A stretch of DNA of 64,000 nucleotides from NCBI GenBank assembly GCA_964388275.1, contig CAYLZD010000004.1, positions 1 to 64,000 of the forward strand, read 5' to 3'. A model generated the notes under the pieces. It saw nothing but the letters and a program-made list of their open reading frames with translations. It did no database searches and was not told the DNA's origin. The position numbers were made by a program, and so were the translations under genes. This document shows, in pieces, positions 1 to 8,472 of this stretch. Numbering within the stretch: position 1 is the stretch's first letter; every line of letters begins with the position of its first letter. Source of the stretch: JARYLZ01 sp964388275. Lineage in GTDB: Bacteria; Bacteroidota; Ignavibacteria; SZUA-365.

Positions 1-65
1 GGATGAACGGCGTCGAGAGCGGCACATCGTTCTCCAAGTCGGTCAGGATGACGCTGGTGAAATAA
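1..65 (+). CDS. 3' end of a CDS, perhaps a T9SS-sorted protein
   Basis: An open frame enters from the left edge and stops with TAA at 63-65. Only about 20 residues are visible, ending in VRMTLVK. That ending resembles the last strand of T9SS type A sorting domains (a stretch closing with R-K/R-M-hydrophobic-hydrophobic-K), and several such proteins lie in this window. This identification is weak and rests only on the tail. A strong terminator hairpin lies 60 bases downstream, which supports the stop as a real gene end. Confidence 0.45.
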   Translation, partial: MNGVESGTSFSKSVRMTLVK

Positions 66-96
66 TCCTTCGCGACTCTTTGCCCCGTGAAGGGGG

Positions 97-124
97 GAAG
101 AGGGAAGAGAGAAGAGTGAAGATG
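97..124. repeat. Heptanucleotide tandem repeat GAAGAGN
   Basis: Four head-to-tail 7-bp units of the form GAAGAGN (the last is GAAGATG), with a partial degenerate unit just before them. The array lies between a gene end and a terminator. The same unit recurs at 52633-52653 and, in weaker form, at 45189-45202. Confidence 0.8.
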
Positions 125-157
125 CAGGCCCGCGTGTTGAGCGCGGGCCTGTTTCTT
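125..157 (+). terminator. Rho-independent terminator
   Basis: A perfect 10-bp stem (CAGGCCCGCG at 125-134 with CGCGGGCCTG at 142-151) encloses a 7-base loop and is followed by a T-rich TTTCTT. It is placed to end transcription of the gene that stops at 65. Confidence 0.8.
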
Positions 158-272
158 AAATATTCAAACCGCATGACGCCAAGGATTTTATTAATAACCA
201 TATAATCCCGCCCGGGTTAGCCGCTACGCGTCAATCCCGGGCTCGATTGCCAGATCCCTCCAAGATCCCGTT

Positions 273-307
273 CAACGTCCAACGTCTAACGTCCAACGTC
301 TAACGCG
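273..307. repeat. Heptanucleotide tandem repeat YAACGTC
   Basis: Four exact 7-bp units CAACGTC/TAACGTC followed by a fifth, degenerate unit, ending 36 bases before the start codon of the ABC ATPase gene. The unit alternates C and T at the first position. It differs from the GAAGAGN array 150 bases upstream but has the same period. Confidence 0.8.
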
Positions 308-343
308 CTGAAGACTGATCCGGCTTTTCGCTATATTCAGTAC

Positions 344-1078
344 ATGATCACCATAGAAGGACTTTGGAAATCCTTCCGAAACGGCAATCCGGTGTTGAGG
401 GGAGTGGATCTTCAGATACAGACGGGAGAGACTCTGGCCGTAATCGGGCAGAGCGGTTGCGGAAAAAGTGTTTTGCTCAAACACATAATCGGTTTATTGA
501 GGCCGGACGAAGGGCGAATCACGATCGACGGACGGATCGTGCACGAATTGAATGAAAAGGAGCTGTATCGCCTGAGAACCCGCTTCGGCTTTCTCTTTCA
601 GGGGGCCGCGCTTTTCGATTCGCTCACGGTGAAGGAGAACGTCGCTTTAGGACTCGTCGAAAACAGGAAGATGAGCACAGCCGAGATAGACCGGATAGTC
701 GCCGCAAAACTCGAGATGGTCGGTTTGCCCGGCATCGAACGGCTGAAACCCGCCGAACTCTCCGGCGGTATGAAGAAGCGCGTAGGTCTCGCCAGAGCTC
801 TCGCGACCGATCCCGACTATCTGCTTTACGACGAGCCGACCACCGGTTTGGATCCGGTCATGTCGGACCAGATCGACAGGTTGATTGCCGACCTGACGGA
901 CCGGTTGAGCGTAACGGCCATCGTCGTGACACACGACATGTTCAGCGTTTACACCATCGCCCACCGTGTTGCCATGATGCATGAAGGGCGGATATACTAC
1001 CGTGCGTCGCCGGGTGAATTCCTGCAATCTTCCGATCCCGTAGTAAAGGCGTTTCTCGAACGCACGAGAACGAGATGA
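344..1078 (+). CDS. MlaF-type ABC transporter ATPase
   Basis: A 244-residue ABC ATPase. Walker A is GQSGCGKS (residues 35-42), the signature is LSGGMKKR, and Walker B runs into LYDEPTTGLD. The signature with MKKRVGLARAL and the overall length match the MlaF/Ttg2A family, which powers retrograde phospholipid transport between outer and inner membrane through MlaE permease and MlaD. No permease or MCE-domain gene adjoins it: the upstream gene ends as an exported protein and the downstream gene is gatE. It may work with subunits encoded elsewhere. No clear Shine-Dalgarno precedes the ATG; the upstream region holds a heptamer array and a TATAAT-like hexamer (201-206) without a good -35. Family assignment is firm, the Mla pathway is inferred. 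Confidence 0.88.
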   Translation: MITIEGLWKSFRNGNPVLRGVDLQIQTGETLAVIGQSGCGKSVLLKHIIGLLRPDEGRITIDGRIVHELNEKELYRLRTRFGFLFQGAALFDSLTVKENVALGLVENRKMSTAEIDRIVAAKLEMVGLPGIERLKPAELSGGMKKRVGLARALATDPDYLLYDEPTTGLDPVMSDQIDRLIADLTDRLSVTAIVVTHDMFSVYTIAHRVAMMHEGRIYYRASPGEFLQSSDPVVKAFLERTRTR

Positions 1079-1270
1079 TCGCGCCGGCACACGCATTTTC
1101 AAGAGCTTTACACTGATGCGATCGACACATCGGAAAAGACGCCGGCTTTTTGTTCTCCCTTAAAAGAGTGCTACTTTTATGAATATGTCCGCGTCCGGCG
1201 GACAGGTTTCCGCCCGGCCGCCCGGCGTTTTCAGGCGTTTTCGATTAAAATCTCACCGATATCAACATTC

Positions 1271-3208
1271 ATGAGCAATCCCATCGAGAGTTTCCGGTTC
1301 AAACCGTTCCAGGAAATGACCGAGGAGGACTACAGAACCGTAGGATTCAAGTCCGGCCTCGAAATCCACCAGCAGTTGTACACAGGAAAGAAGCTGTTCT
1401 GCAGATGTCCTGCGGGCCATTACAGCGACTTGTATAATGCCGAGATACTCCGTCAGATGCGCCCCACGCTTTCCGAACTCGGAGAGTACGACGGAACCGC
1501 GCTAATGGAATTCAAGACCAAGAAGGAAATCATCTATCGCATCAACTATGATACGGTATGCACCTATGAGATGGACGACACTCCGCCATTCGAATTGAAT
1601 GAAGAGGCGCTCGATATCGCGCTGGGCATAGCCATGCAATACCGCTGCTCGCTCGTTGACGAGATACACATAGCGCGCAAACAATACCTCGACGGCAGCA
1701 TACCCACAGGCTTTCAGCGCACCACAATAGTCGGAGTCGACGGGAAAATCCCGTACAAGGGACGGGAGGTCAGTATTATTCAGCTCGGCCTGGAAGAAGA
1801 CGCCTGCCGCGAGGTCAGCGATGTCGGGCACCGACGCGTGTACATCACCGACCGCCTCGGCATGCCGCTGATCGAAACCGTCACGGGTCCCGACATGAAG
1901 ACTCCGTTCGAAGTCGCGGAAGTCGGCAATATATGCAGACGGCTGGTCCGCAGTTCCGGCAATGTGCGCACGGGCATCGGCGCCGCGCGCCAGGACGTGA
2001 ACGTGAGCGTGGATGGCGGCACCCGCATCGAAATAAAAGGAGTGCCGCGAATTCCCGACATCCCGCTGCTTACATACAACGAAGCGATGCGACAGTGGAA
2101 TCTGTTGCGCCTCAGGGCCGAACTCGAGGCGCGCGGGATCACTTCCGATACTTTCGAATCCGCCGCCATGGATGTGACACGGCTTTTGCGAAAAACGCGT
2201 TACCAGCCTATTGTGGAAGCTCTTGCCCGCGGTTGGAGCGTACGATGCGTGTTGCTGCGTGGTTACGGCGGTCTTCTCGGATGGGAAACGCAGACCGACA
2301 CGCAGTTTTGGAAGGAGATATCGGACCGTGTCCGCGTCATCGCCTGCCTTACGGAGCTGCCCAACATCATTCACTCCGACAGCTACTCTGAAACTCTCAC
2401 GGGAAGCGAGTGGAGGCAGCTCCGGAAGAATATCGACGCCACCGAGAACGACGCTATCGTCGTAGTATGGGGCTCCGACACCGACGCGGACACCGGAGCG
2501 AGGGAAATCGCGATACGAGCCCGCGAAGCCGCGATAGGAGTGCCCTCCGAAACGAGGCAGGCGCTGCGCGACGGCACCAACGGTTTCGAGCGAATTCTTC
2601 CGGGCCCAGACCGCATGTATCCCGACACGGACCTCCCTCCAAAACGTATCACAGACGAACGCCTTGACAGGGTGAGGGCGACGCTGCCCGAGTATTTCTG
2701 GGACCGGGAAGCCGAATACAGGCGGCTCGGAGTCCCGGAGGATGTCGTGGAACCGCTTTCCATATCCATTTATGCGGAACTCTTCAAACGCCTTGTGCTC
2801 GAGAAAGGCGCAGATCCTGTCACGGCCTCGGTAGCTCTGATACAATTCACGAAGCGTTTGCGGAAACTCAGAGGCCACAAGCAACCCATGCCCGCCGAGC
2901 TGATCGAAAACATCTTCGACTCCCATCTGCGCGGCAGACTGGCAAAAGACGGCATATTGTATGCCATGGACCGCGCCTGGAGCACCAAGACCTTCAACGC
3001 GGACGCACTCCCTCCCGTCTGTACGCCCGAAGAGCTGGAATCCGTATTCTCGGAGGAGACCGCGGCGGCCATGGCCGGACGGATAGCGCGGCCGGACAAA
3101 ATCGACACCATCATCACGGGACGGGTGATGCGGCGATTGCGCGGCAGGATCGCCGGCGCCGTCGTCGCCGAACACGTGCACGATAAGACGGCGGAGGCGG
3201 CCCGATGA
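1271..3208 (+). CDS. gatE: Glu-tRNA(Gln) amidotransferase subunit E (GatE)
   Basis: A 645-residue protein of the GatB/GatE family. The N-terminal GFKSGLEIHQQL and FCRCP segments are the family hallmark, and the length and a central insertion fit archaeal GatE (GatB is about 480). The C-terminus has the YqeY-like tail with MRRLRGRIAG. GatE supplies the kinase/transamidase half of the GatDE heterodimer, which converts Glu-tRNA(Gln) to Gln-tRNA(Gln) using ammonia from GatD. Its stop overlaps the gatD start by four bases (ATGA at 3205-3208), so the two are probably translationally coupled. In textbook taxonomy GatDE is archaeal and bacteria use GatCAB, so this pair is unexpected among T9SS-type bacterial genes. 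A 192-bp gap precedes it. Confidence 0.93.
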   Translation: MSNPIESFRFKPFQEMTEEDYRTVGFKSGLEIHQQLYTGKKLFCRCPAGHYSDLYNAEILRQMRPTLSELGEYDGTALMEFKTKKEIIYRINYDTVCTYEMDDTPPFELNEEALDIALGIAMQYRCSLVDEIHIARKQYLDGSIPTGFQRTTIVGVDGKIPYKGREVSIIQLGLEEDACREVSDVGHRRVYITDRLGMPLIETVTGPDMKTPFEVAEVGNICRRLVRSSGNVRTGIGAARQDVNVSVDGGTRIEIKGVPRIPDIPLLTYNEAMRQWNLLRLRAELEARGITSDTFESAAMDVTRLLRKTRYQPIVEALARGWSVRCVLLRGYGGLLGWETQTDTQFWKEISDRVRVIACLTELPNIIHSDSYSETLTGSEWRQLRKNIDATENDAIVVVWGSDTDADTGAREIAIRAREAAIGVPSETRQALRDGTNGFERILPGPDRMYPDTDLPPKRITDERLDRVRATLPEYFWDREAEYRRLGVPEDVVEPLSISIYAELFKRLVLEKGADPVTASVALIQFTKRLRKLRGHKQPMPAELIENIFDSHLRGRLAKDGILYAMDRAWSTKTFNADALPPVCTPEELESVFSEETAAAMAGRIARPDKIDTIITGRVMRRLRGRIAGAVVAEHVHDKTAEAAR

Positions 3209-4593
3209 CACAGAACGATTCCTACAAGGGCTACCGCGGCGAGGCGTTGTCCACACTGCGGAATTTCGAGGCAATGGTCTGGAGCGACGTTGAGATAGCC
3301 ACGCAAAAAGGCAGTTTCATCGGCATCATTCTTCCGCGCTCAGAAACCGCCGATCCGGACCACATAGTCATAAAACTGCGATCAGGCTACAACATCGGCG
3401 TCGCGGCGAAGAGCGTGCAATCCATCCGCATCGCCGGGCGCAAGGAAGCGCATTACAAGATCCCGGAGAAGGATTTCCCTTACGATCCCGGCAAGCCGCG
3501 CGTGAAGCTTCTTGGCACGGGCGGCACGATAGCCAGCCGCCTCGACTATCGCACCGGCGCCGTCATACCGGCGTTTTCACCCGGCGAGCTCTACGGCTCG
3601 GTGCCTGAGCTGGCGGACATCTGCAATCTCGAGACGGAAAAACTGTACGGTGTTTTCAGCGAAAACATGGGTCCTGAACAGTGGCGCGGCACGGCCGAAG
3701 CCATCGGCCGCGAGATCGAGAAGGGCGTGCAGGGCATAGTAATCGGACACGGCACGGATACCATGCACCACACCGCGGGCATACTCTCCTACATGGTTCA
3801 GAACTCCCCCGTGCCTATCGTCATGGTGGGCTCGCAACGATCCAGCGACCGCCCCTCGTCGGACGCGGCCCTCAATCTCATGCACGCGGTGACAACCGCC
3901 GCCGAAAGCGATATCGCCGAGGTGATGGTTTGCATGTTCGGACCCACCTCCAACATGTACGGTCTTCTGCACAGGGGCACGAGAGTCAGGAAGATGCACT
4001 CGAGCTACCGTTCGACGTTCCGCACCATCGGCGATGTTCCGCTCGCAATGGTCAGCCGTGAAAAAATCACGCCGCTGAGAGAAGACTATCAACCCCGGCG
4101 GCGTGACAACAACGTGACGATCAACACGGCCTTCGAGGAAATGGTCAGCATCGTGTACTACTACCCGAACATGCGGCCGGATATCATCGACTCCCTGGTC
4201 GACAACGGATACCGCGGCATCGTGATTGCCGGCACCGGACTGGGGCACGTCAACAAACCCCTGTATCCGGCGATCAAACGGGCTCACGAGAAAGGCATTG
4301 CGATATACATGACGGTGCAGACGCTCTGGGGCTACGTGCAGATGTACGTCTATGACACCGGCCGGGACCTGATGGAGCTCGGCATAGTCCCCGCCGCCAA
4401 CATGCTTCCCGAGGTAGCTTACGTGAAACTCGGATGGGCTCTGGGCCAGACCTCGGATCTCGACGAGGTGAAGAGGATAATGCTCGCCCCGGTCGGGGGC
4501 GACATCACGGAACGCGAGCCCCATAACGGCTATCTTATTTCGCAGGGCGGCATACCCGAGGTCGAGGAGTTCATTTCCCACCACTGGAAATAG
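3205..4593 (+). CDS. gatD: Glu-tRNA(Gln) amidotransferase subunit D (GatD)
   Basis: A 462-residue type I asparaginase-like protein with the N-terminal extension (about residues 1-95) that distinguishes GatD from plain L-asparaginases. Catalytic motifs are intact: TGGTIA (nucleophile Thr about 108), HGTDT (Thr182-Asp183) and the Lys in RGTRVRKMHSS (about 261). It hydrolyses glutamine to feed ammonia to GatE. Start and stop overlap with gatE (ATGA) supports one transcription unit. The next gene, thyX, is convergent. Free L-asparaginase is the alternative, but the N-terminal domain and the gatE partner make GatD far more likely. Confidence 0.93.
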   Translation: MTQNDSYKGYRGEALSTLRNFEAMVWSDVEIATQKGSFIGIILPRSETADPDHIVIKLRSGYNIGVAAKSVQSIRIAGRKEAHYKIPEKDFPYDPGKPRVKLLGTGGTIASRLDYRTGAVIPAFSPGELYGSVPELADICNLETEKLYGVFSENMGPEQWRGTAEAIGREIEKGVQGIVIGHGTDTMHHTAGILSYMVQNSPVPIVMVGSQRSSDRPSSDAALNLMHAVTTAAESDIAEVMVCMFGPTSNMYGLLHRGTRVRKMHSSYRSTFRTIGDVPLAMVSREKITPLREDYQPRRRDNNVTINTAFEEMVSIVYYYPNMRPDIIDSLVDNGYRGIVIAGTGLGHVNKPLYPAIKRAHEKGIAIYMTVQTLWGYVQMYVYDTGRDLMELGIVPAANMLPEVAYVKLGWALGQTSDLDEVKRIMLAPVGGDITEREPHNGYLISQGGIPEVEEFISHHWK

Positions 4594-4735
4594 CGGCGCG
4601 GAGGAAAACCGCCCTCAAGGCCCGATCACTCCGCTGACGGATTTCAGGATCGGTGTATCCAATCCGATTGTTGCGGCGCATCCGAGAGAAAGGCATCATC
4701 CCGCGTCCTTCCGGAAACGCCCCGAGCGCTCCCGC

Positions 4736-5656
4736 TCACCAGGGTATTTCGATTCCGAGGCGTTGCAGTTTGGCCTCAAGTTCCTCGCGCTCCACATGCC
4801 TGTTTAATTTGCCGTCCTTCACCGCAAGCATGCCGAGAGACCGCGCGGCAGCCAAGGCGTCCTCCTTGCGTCCCTTGGCAAGAAGGGAAATGATTTCGAT
4901 GTCTTGACGCGACAGTTCGAGTGAATTCAGCCGATAATCCACGAAAGCCTCCCAGGCCAGCGGACACCAACGGCGCACGATTTCCTCGCCGATCACACTC
5001 GCATAGGCGCGGACTTCGAGTTGCGCGTGTTCGTCCATGCGCAAAGCGAGAAAATGGAGTAGATTGTGCAAATCGATTTTCCAGTAGGCCTCCGTGTACG
5101 TCGAGAGCGGCAAATCCTTGCGCGCCTGTTCCCTTGCCACGCCGGCGGCGAGCCGCTTCTCGTACTGGTTTCGAGCCGCCTGCTGAAGCTCCTGTTCAGC
5201 GCGGGTGAATTCCGTCCCCTCTTCCTCGTCAAGAGCGCCTTCGCTCCCCTGACGGTTGCCCGTCGCCTGCAGTCGCCAGGAACCGGGCGCCGTGCGCTGC
5301 ATGGCATCGATCGCGATGGAATAACGCGTCGAGTATTCGTTGACGTTGGCGGTTCGATGCCGTATCCACTGCCGCCAGGTGTCCATGGGAACGCGGACGT
5401 GCAGCTTGATTTCGCACATCTCGAAAGGCGTGCTGTGCCTGTGGCGCAGAAGATACCGGATCAAGCCCCTGTCTTCACGGATTTTCTTGGTGCCGGCCCC
5501 GTAGGATACCCGCGCCGCCTGCACTATTGACGAATCCGAACCCATGTAATCGATTACGCGTATGAAACCATCATCCAGCACGGGAAACACACTCCCGAGA
5601 ATGCTATCCATCTCAGGGACATTCATTCTCTGGAGTTGTTCAGCTTCCTGTTCCAT
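4736..5656 (-). CDS. thyX: FAD-dependent thymidylate synthase ThyX
   Basis: Makes dTMP from dUMP with methylene-tetrahydrofolate and FAD/NADPH. The signature RHRX7S is present as RHRTANVNEYS (residues 99-109). An upstream RHRHSTPFEM (71-80) and a downstream LHNLLHFLALRMDEHAQLEVR complete the active site. The protein is about 306 residues, longer than typical ThyX (about 220-250). The extra length is a charged insertion around residues 125-175 and a helical C-terminal tail of about 60 residues. I chose the ATG at 5656, preceded by GGAGAGCG; an in-frame ATG at 5626 is an alternative, and the longer reading frame upstream has no family similarity. It is monocistronic and convergent with gatD. 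Confidence 0.93.
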   Translation of the reverse strand: MEQEAEQLQRMNVPEMDSILGSVFPVLDDGFIRVIDYMGSDSSIVQAARVSYGAGTKKIREDRGLIRYLLRHRHSTPFEMCEIKLHVRVPMDTWRQWIRHRTANVNEYSTRYSIAIDAMQRTAPGSWRLQATGNRQGSEGALDEEEGTEFTRAEQELQQAARNQYEKRLAAGVAREQARKDLPLSTYTEAYWKIDLHNLLHFLALRMDEHAQLEVRAYASVIGEEIVRRWCPLAWEAFVDYRLNSLELSRQDIEIISLLAKGRKEDALAAARSLGMLAVKDGKLNRHVEREELEAKLQRLGIEIPW

Positions 5657-6004
5657 CGCTCTCCATCCTGTATAAAGTTTGCGTTCTTTTCCGGTTCGAC
5701 TCCAAACTACCCTCTGAAAAGCTGCAATCCAAGCGCGTGCGGCTGCAAGTTGCAGCAGGGACTTCCAAGCGTGTCGCCCCGCCTGTCTCGATCCCTTCAA
5801 GTGTTCATTTTAGGTGGTTTTCCATGCGCATGTTCCGTTTCTGAACAGAGAAAATATTCGAAAAAAATCGAGATTCGCCAAAAATCAGCCGAAAATGTAA
5901 TTTCTTCCTAAATGAAAATATGGCAGAGCATTTGTTGCAATATCTGCGTAGTTAGTTGTGTCGGTCTACGCGCCCTGCAAAAAAACAAATTAAACGGTGA
6001 TACA
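5657..6004. other. Divergent intergenic region, AT-rich
   Basis: This 348-bp gap separates thyX from a rightward small gene and should hold both promoters. It is markedly AT-rich from about 5830 on. One Bacteroidota-style candidate on the plus strand is TTTG at 5931-5934, 18 bases, then TAGTTGTG at 5953-5960 (consensus TTTG-N19-TAnnTTTG with one mismatch). I see no conserved RNA or strong hairpin here. Confidence 0.3.
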
Positions 6005-6379
6005 ATGATGAGATTCATCCTGATTCCAACCTTAATCTTGACTGCGCAGATCGCGAGCGCTCAAGTGATCGAGAAGGGCCCGGAATTGAATAAAGCAACC
6101 GCTTTTTCACTCGCAAGCAAGCCTGGAAATTCAGACGCTTCCACCGAATCCGCCGCGGACAAGGCGTCACAGACCGGCAATGGAACAACAGACGAGATCC
6201 GTCGCCCCCTTCGTGAGCGCGGAGATATCGCGGAGAGCAACGGCGGAAAGACGCCGGAGAAATCGGAATACGACTCATCCGCCTGGACGCCGGAGGCGGC
6301 GGGCGGAAAAGCGGGTTTCAATATAATCGGAAGCAAAAAAATCTGCTGGCTTCCATTCCGGCGGGCCTTTTATTCGTGA
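6005..6379 (+). CDS. Small secreted protein, function unknown
   Basis: A 124-residue predicted exported protein. The signal peptide is clear when the start is placed at the first of two adjacent ATGs: MMRFILIPTLILTAQIASAQ, with cleavage after ASA. GGTGA lies eight bases upstream. The mature part is hydrophilic, rich in Ser, Glu, Lys and Gly, with no cysteine pair or domain I recognise until a short C-terminal hydrophobic/basic patch. The frame is open further upstream (from 5912), but that extension would bury the signal peptide. It may be a periplasmic or surface-exposed disordered protein. The absence of a family makes the call tentative. Confidence 0.5.
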   Translation: MMRFILIPTLILTAQIASAQVIEKGPELNKATAFSLASKPGNSDASTESAADKASQTGNGTTDEIRRPLRERGDIAESNGGKTPEKSEYDSSAWTPEAAGGKAGFNIIGSKKICWLPFRRAFYS

Positions 6380-6715
6380 AGCGACAATTGAAAGCGGAAA
6401 AATCCTATCGCTCTGCGGCTGAATCAATGGACGGCAATTAGAATGCAAAGTACAGACACGAAATACAACGCTGAAAGCCACACCGAGTGCGCAGAAGGCG
6501 CGCAGCAGGATGTCTGTTTTTCCGCGTATCGCGCAGAGCTGCCGCCCGCGTCCGTTTCCATCACCGCGTTCGCCTTCCCCGGCGGCCGCCCGTCGTCTAC
6601 CTCCACTACGTCCCGTTCCATCACCTGCAATTACGCGAGTATTCCGCATGGAGCACCGGACCCGTTTCAAACAAACAATCATCCGCGTCTCGATGAATCG
6701 ATCCAGGAGTTGAAC
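6380..6715. other. Intergenic region before the PAS protein
   Basis: A 336-bp stretch. The reading frame of the downstream PAS gene remains open back to 6443, but the encoded sequence is low-complexity (Ser/Thr/Pro-rich), and a good ribosome site (AGGAG at 6705-6709) sits just before the internal ATG at 6716. I therefore treat this stretch as noncoding leader. No terminator or promoter could be assigned with confidence. Confidence 0.3.
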
Positions 6716-7444
6716 ATGAACGACAACACAACGATACCGGAACAGACGCCTTTGCATGACGGCATCAAGGGCATGGCCTCCGAAGATGGAAACGCCATCT
6801 GGATCGAGAGGACGGCCCGCGAGATGGCGGAAAGGGAAATACTCGAACTGGCTTCGCTTCCTGAAAAGGCGCCCGAACCCATCATCGAGATCGGAATCGA
6901 CGGAGGAATCACATTCTGCAACGCCGCCGCGAGACGCGAATTTCAAGGCATCCTGGTACAGGGTCTCGAGCATCCGGCGCTCGGCCGCGTCTTTCCGATC
7001 ATTGATCGGATGGTTGTTTCAGGCGAAACCGAGACGGTAAGAGAAATCATCATCAACGGCAAGACTTGGGAACAACGATTCCTCCATTATGCGCCGGCGC
7101 AGCGAATCAGAATTTTCAATCGCGATATCACGCGTATGCGGCTGCTCGAACTCGATGTAAAACAGCTACTCGGCACTCTCAAGCGGGAGCGGACCGACAA
7201 CAGCAGAATGATAGACGGATTGAGCTGCGAAATGCGCTCGGAACTCACGGTTCTGGCAGGTTACGTTTCATTGCTGGCGGAAATGACTTCCGACGCGACC
7301 GACATCAAGGCGGCCGAAATTCTTTCCCTGATACAATCCGTGATCGACCGGCTGGATCTGCAGATGTTGACTTTCACCGAAGGCTATGAGGCCTTGAGTT
7401 CGATCCGCACCACTCCGAATTCCGATGCCGCTTTCGGAGCGTAG
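6716..7444 (+). CDS. PAS-domain protein with dimerisation helices, no kinase domain
   Basis: A 242-residue cytosolic protein. Residues about 45-155 form a PAS-like fold (EPIIEIGIDGGITFCNAAARREF is the typical start). They are followed by a helical segment of about 75 residues that resembles a histidine-kinase dimerisation/phosphoacceptor hairpin. No obvious H-box histidine is visible and no HATPase domain follows: the protein ends 15 residues after the second helix. It may sense a ligand and act by dimerising with a partner, or be a kinase remnant. The start is the ATG at 6716 behind AGGAG with a six-base spacer. The gene stands alone, followed by a hairpin that serves the opposite-strand gene. 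Confidence 0.6.
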   Translation: MNDNTTIPEQTPLHDGIKGMASEDGNAIWIERTAREMAEREILELASLPEKAPEPIIEIGIDGGITFCNAAARREFQGILVQGLEHPALGRVFPIIDRMVVSGETETVREIIINGKTWEQRFLHYAPAQRIRIFNRDITRMRLLELDVKQLLGTLKRERTDNSRMIDGLSCEMRSELTVLAGYVSLLAEMTSDATDIKAAEILSLIQSVIDRLDLQMLTFTEGYEALSSIRTTPNSDAAFGA

Positions 7445-7516
7445 CGTACCCGACTTCGCGCCTTATCCGGATCGCAGGCGGCGACGGAAATACGACTGAG
7501 TTTACCCGTGGAATAA

Positions 7517-7546
7517 AATGCGCCGGGTGTGATGGCCCGGCGCATT
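7517..7546 (-). terminator. Terminator hairpin, possibly bidirectional
   Basis: A perfect 11-bp stem (7517-7527 with 7536-7546, arms AATGCGCCGGG/CCCGGCGCATT) with an 8-base loop. On the minus strand it is followed by TTTTATT, so it terminates the beta-barrel gene that ends at 7604. It may also stop plus-strand transcription from the PAS gene. Confidence 0.8.
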
Positions 7547-7603
7547 GCATTTACCTGTAACCCGTGTTTCAAACGGCTGAACACGGATCGATATCGGATG
7601 CTA

Positions 7604-8302
7604 TTACAGGCGCGTGGTGATCCCCGCGAGAATCTGCAGTCCGGTAAAATCCTTCTGTTTGGTGAACATCTCTTCCTTGAAGGAGACGAATTGATACTTC
7701 ACGCCTATATCCAGACCGAAGCCGCGCGTCAGCATGAAGGCGAGGCCGACACCGGCATAACCACCGAAAGCCACGAGAGTCTTATCGTCGGAATGCGTAC
7801 CCGGCCTGCCCACAATCACATCCGATGTGCCGGATACTCCCACATAAGCCCCTATGCCGGCAGTCGCGTAGGGCTGAAGTGGATTGCCCTTCGGAAGCGG
7901 ATTGACCGAAAGACCGGCGGTGATCGGCGCGATGGCCACCCAGGCATCGGCCTCCTGAACGAGGGACGGCGAACTCAGCGTCTCAAGCGCCTTGAACGCG
8001 TATGTCGAATACCATCCTCCAATGGAAAAATCGAACAGCAACGGCCAGCCGATTTCATAACGATAATGGAAATCGAGTCCGATTGCCTGCGACTGGTCGA
8101 TTGTCTGTGGGATATTCTCGGCGCTCTGCTGTGTGAATGTCTTCTCCACATCTCGCGGGAACCAAGCGCCGAACCGTATGGAGAAGTAGTCCTGTTTTAA
8201 ATCTTCGCTGACAATTACCGTCGTGCGTTCAGTGCGGTCCTGTGCCTGGAGCGCGATTGCGCCCAGCGAGAATAGAAGTGCGAACGGCAAGAATCGTTTC
8301 AT
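7604..8302 (-). CDS. Outer-membrane beta-barrel protein
   Basis: A 232-residue protein with a signal peptide ending in LQAQ. The mature sequence alternates hydrophobic and polar residues with aromatic-Gly strands (FSIRFGAWFP; DFHYRYEIGWPLLFDFSIGGWY; LDIGVKYQFVSF) and ends in a short aliphatic strand. This fits the OmpA-like or porin-family small barrel fold (PF13505/PF13568-like) common in Bacteroidota. Its role is unknown. It is transcribed alone, with a strong terminator downstream. Confidence 0.7.
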   Translation of the reverse strand: MKRFLPFALLFSLGAIALQAQDRTERTTVIVSEDLKQDYFSIRFGAWFPRDVEKTFTQQSAENIPQTIDQSQAIGLDFHYRYEIGWPLLFDFSIGGWYSTYAFKALETLSSPSLVQEADAWVAIAPITAGLSVNPLPKGNPLQPYATAGIGAYVGVSGTSDVIVGRPGTHSDDKTLVAFGGYAGVGLAFMLTRGFGLDIGVKYQFVSFKEEMFTKQKDFTGLQILAGITTRL

Positions 8303-8472
8303 GGCATAAATCCTTCAGAATTGGATGGAATGTCGTGTATGAAATACGCCCGATCCCCCGGCGGGCCGGACGATATTTCTCCGCTAACGCCGCGGCGGGT
8401 GGCTTACACGAATCGATGCTAGCAACCTAACGCAGACTCGGCTCAATTCAAAATACTTACGCGATGATGTTC

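Noticed and set aside
97..307. Repeats near the left end as a CRISPR array
   Set aside because: Units are only 7 bp, tandem without spacers, and no cas gene is present.
1079..1270. GCCGGC-containing fold followed by TTTTT as a terminator of the ABC ATPase gene
   Set aside because: The only complementary arms are six-base self-complementary blocks about 60 bases apart; too weak to call.
1502..3274. A 590-residue open frame on the minus strand
   Set aside because: It is the antisense of gatE in GC-rich DNA, with Arg/His-rich composition and no family similarity; gatE has clear motifs.
3577..4584. A 335-residue minus-strand open frame
   Set aside because: Antisense of gatD, rich in His, Val and Arg; no signal or motif.
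6443..6715. N-terminal extension of the PAS protein
   Set aside because: The extension is Ser/Thr/Pro-rich without domain similarity, and AGGAG sits directly ahead of the internal ATG at 6716.
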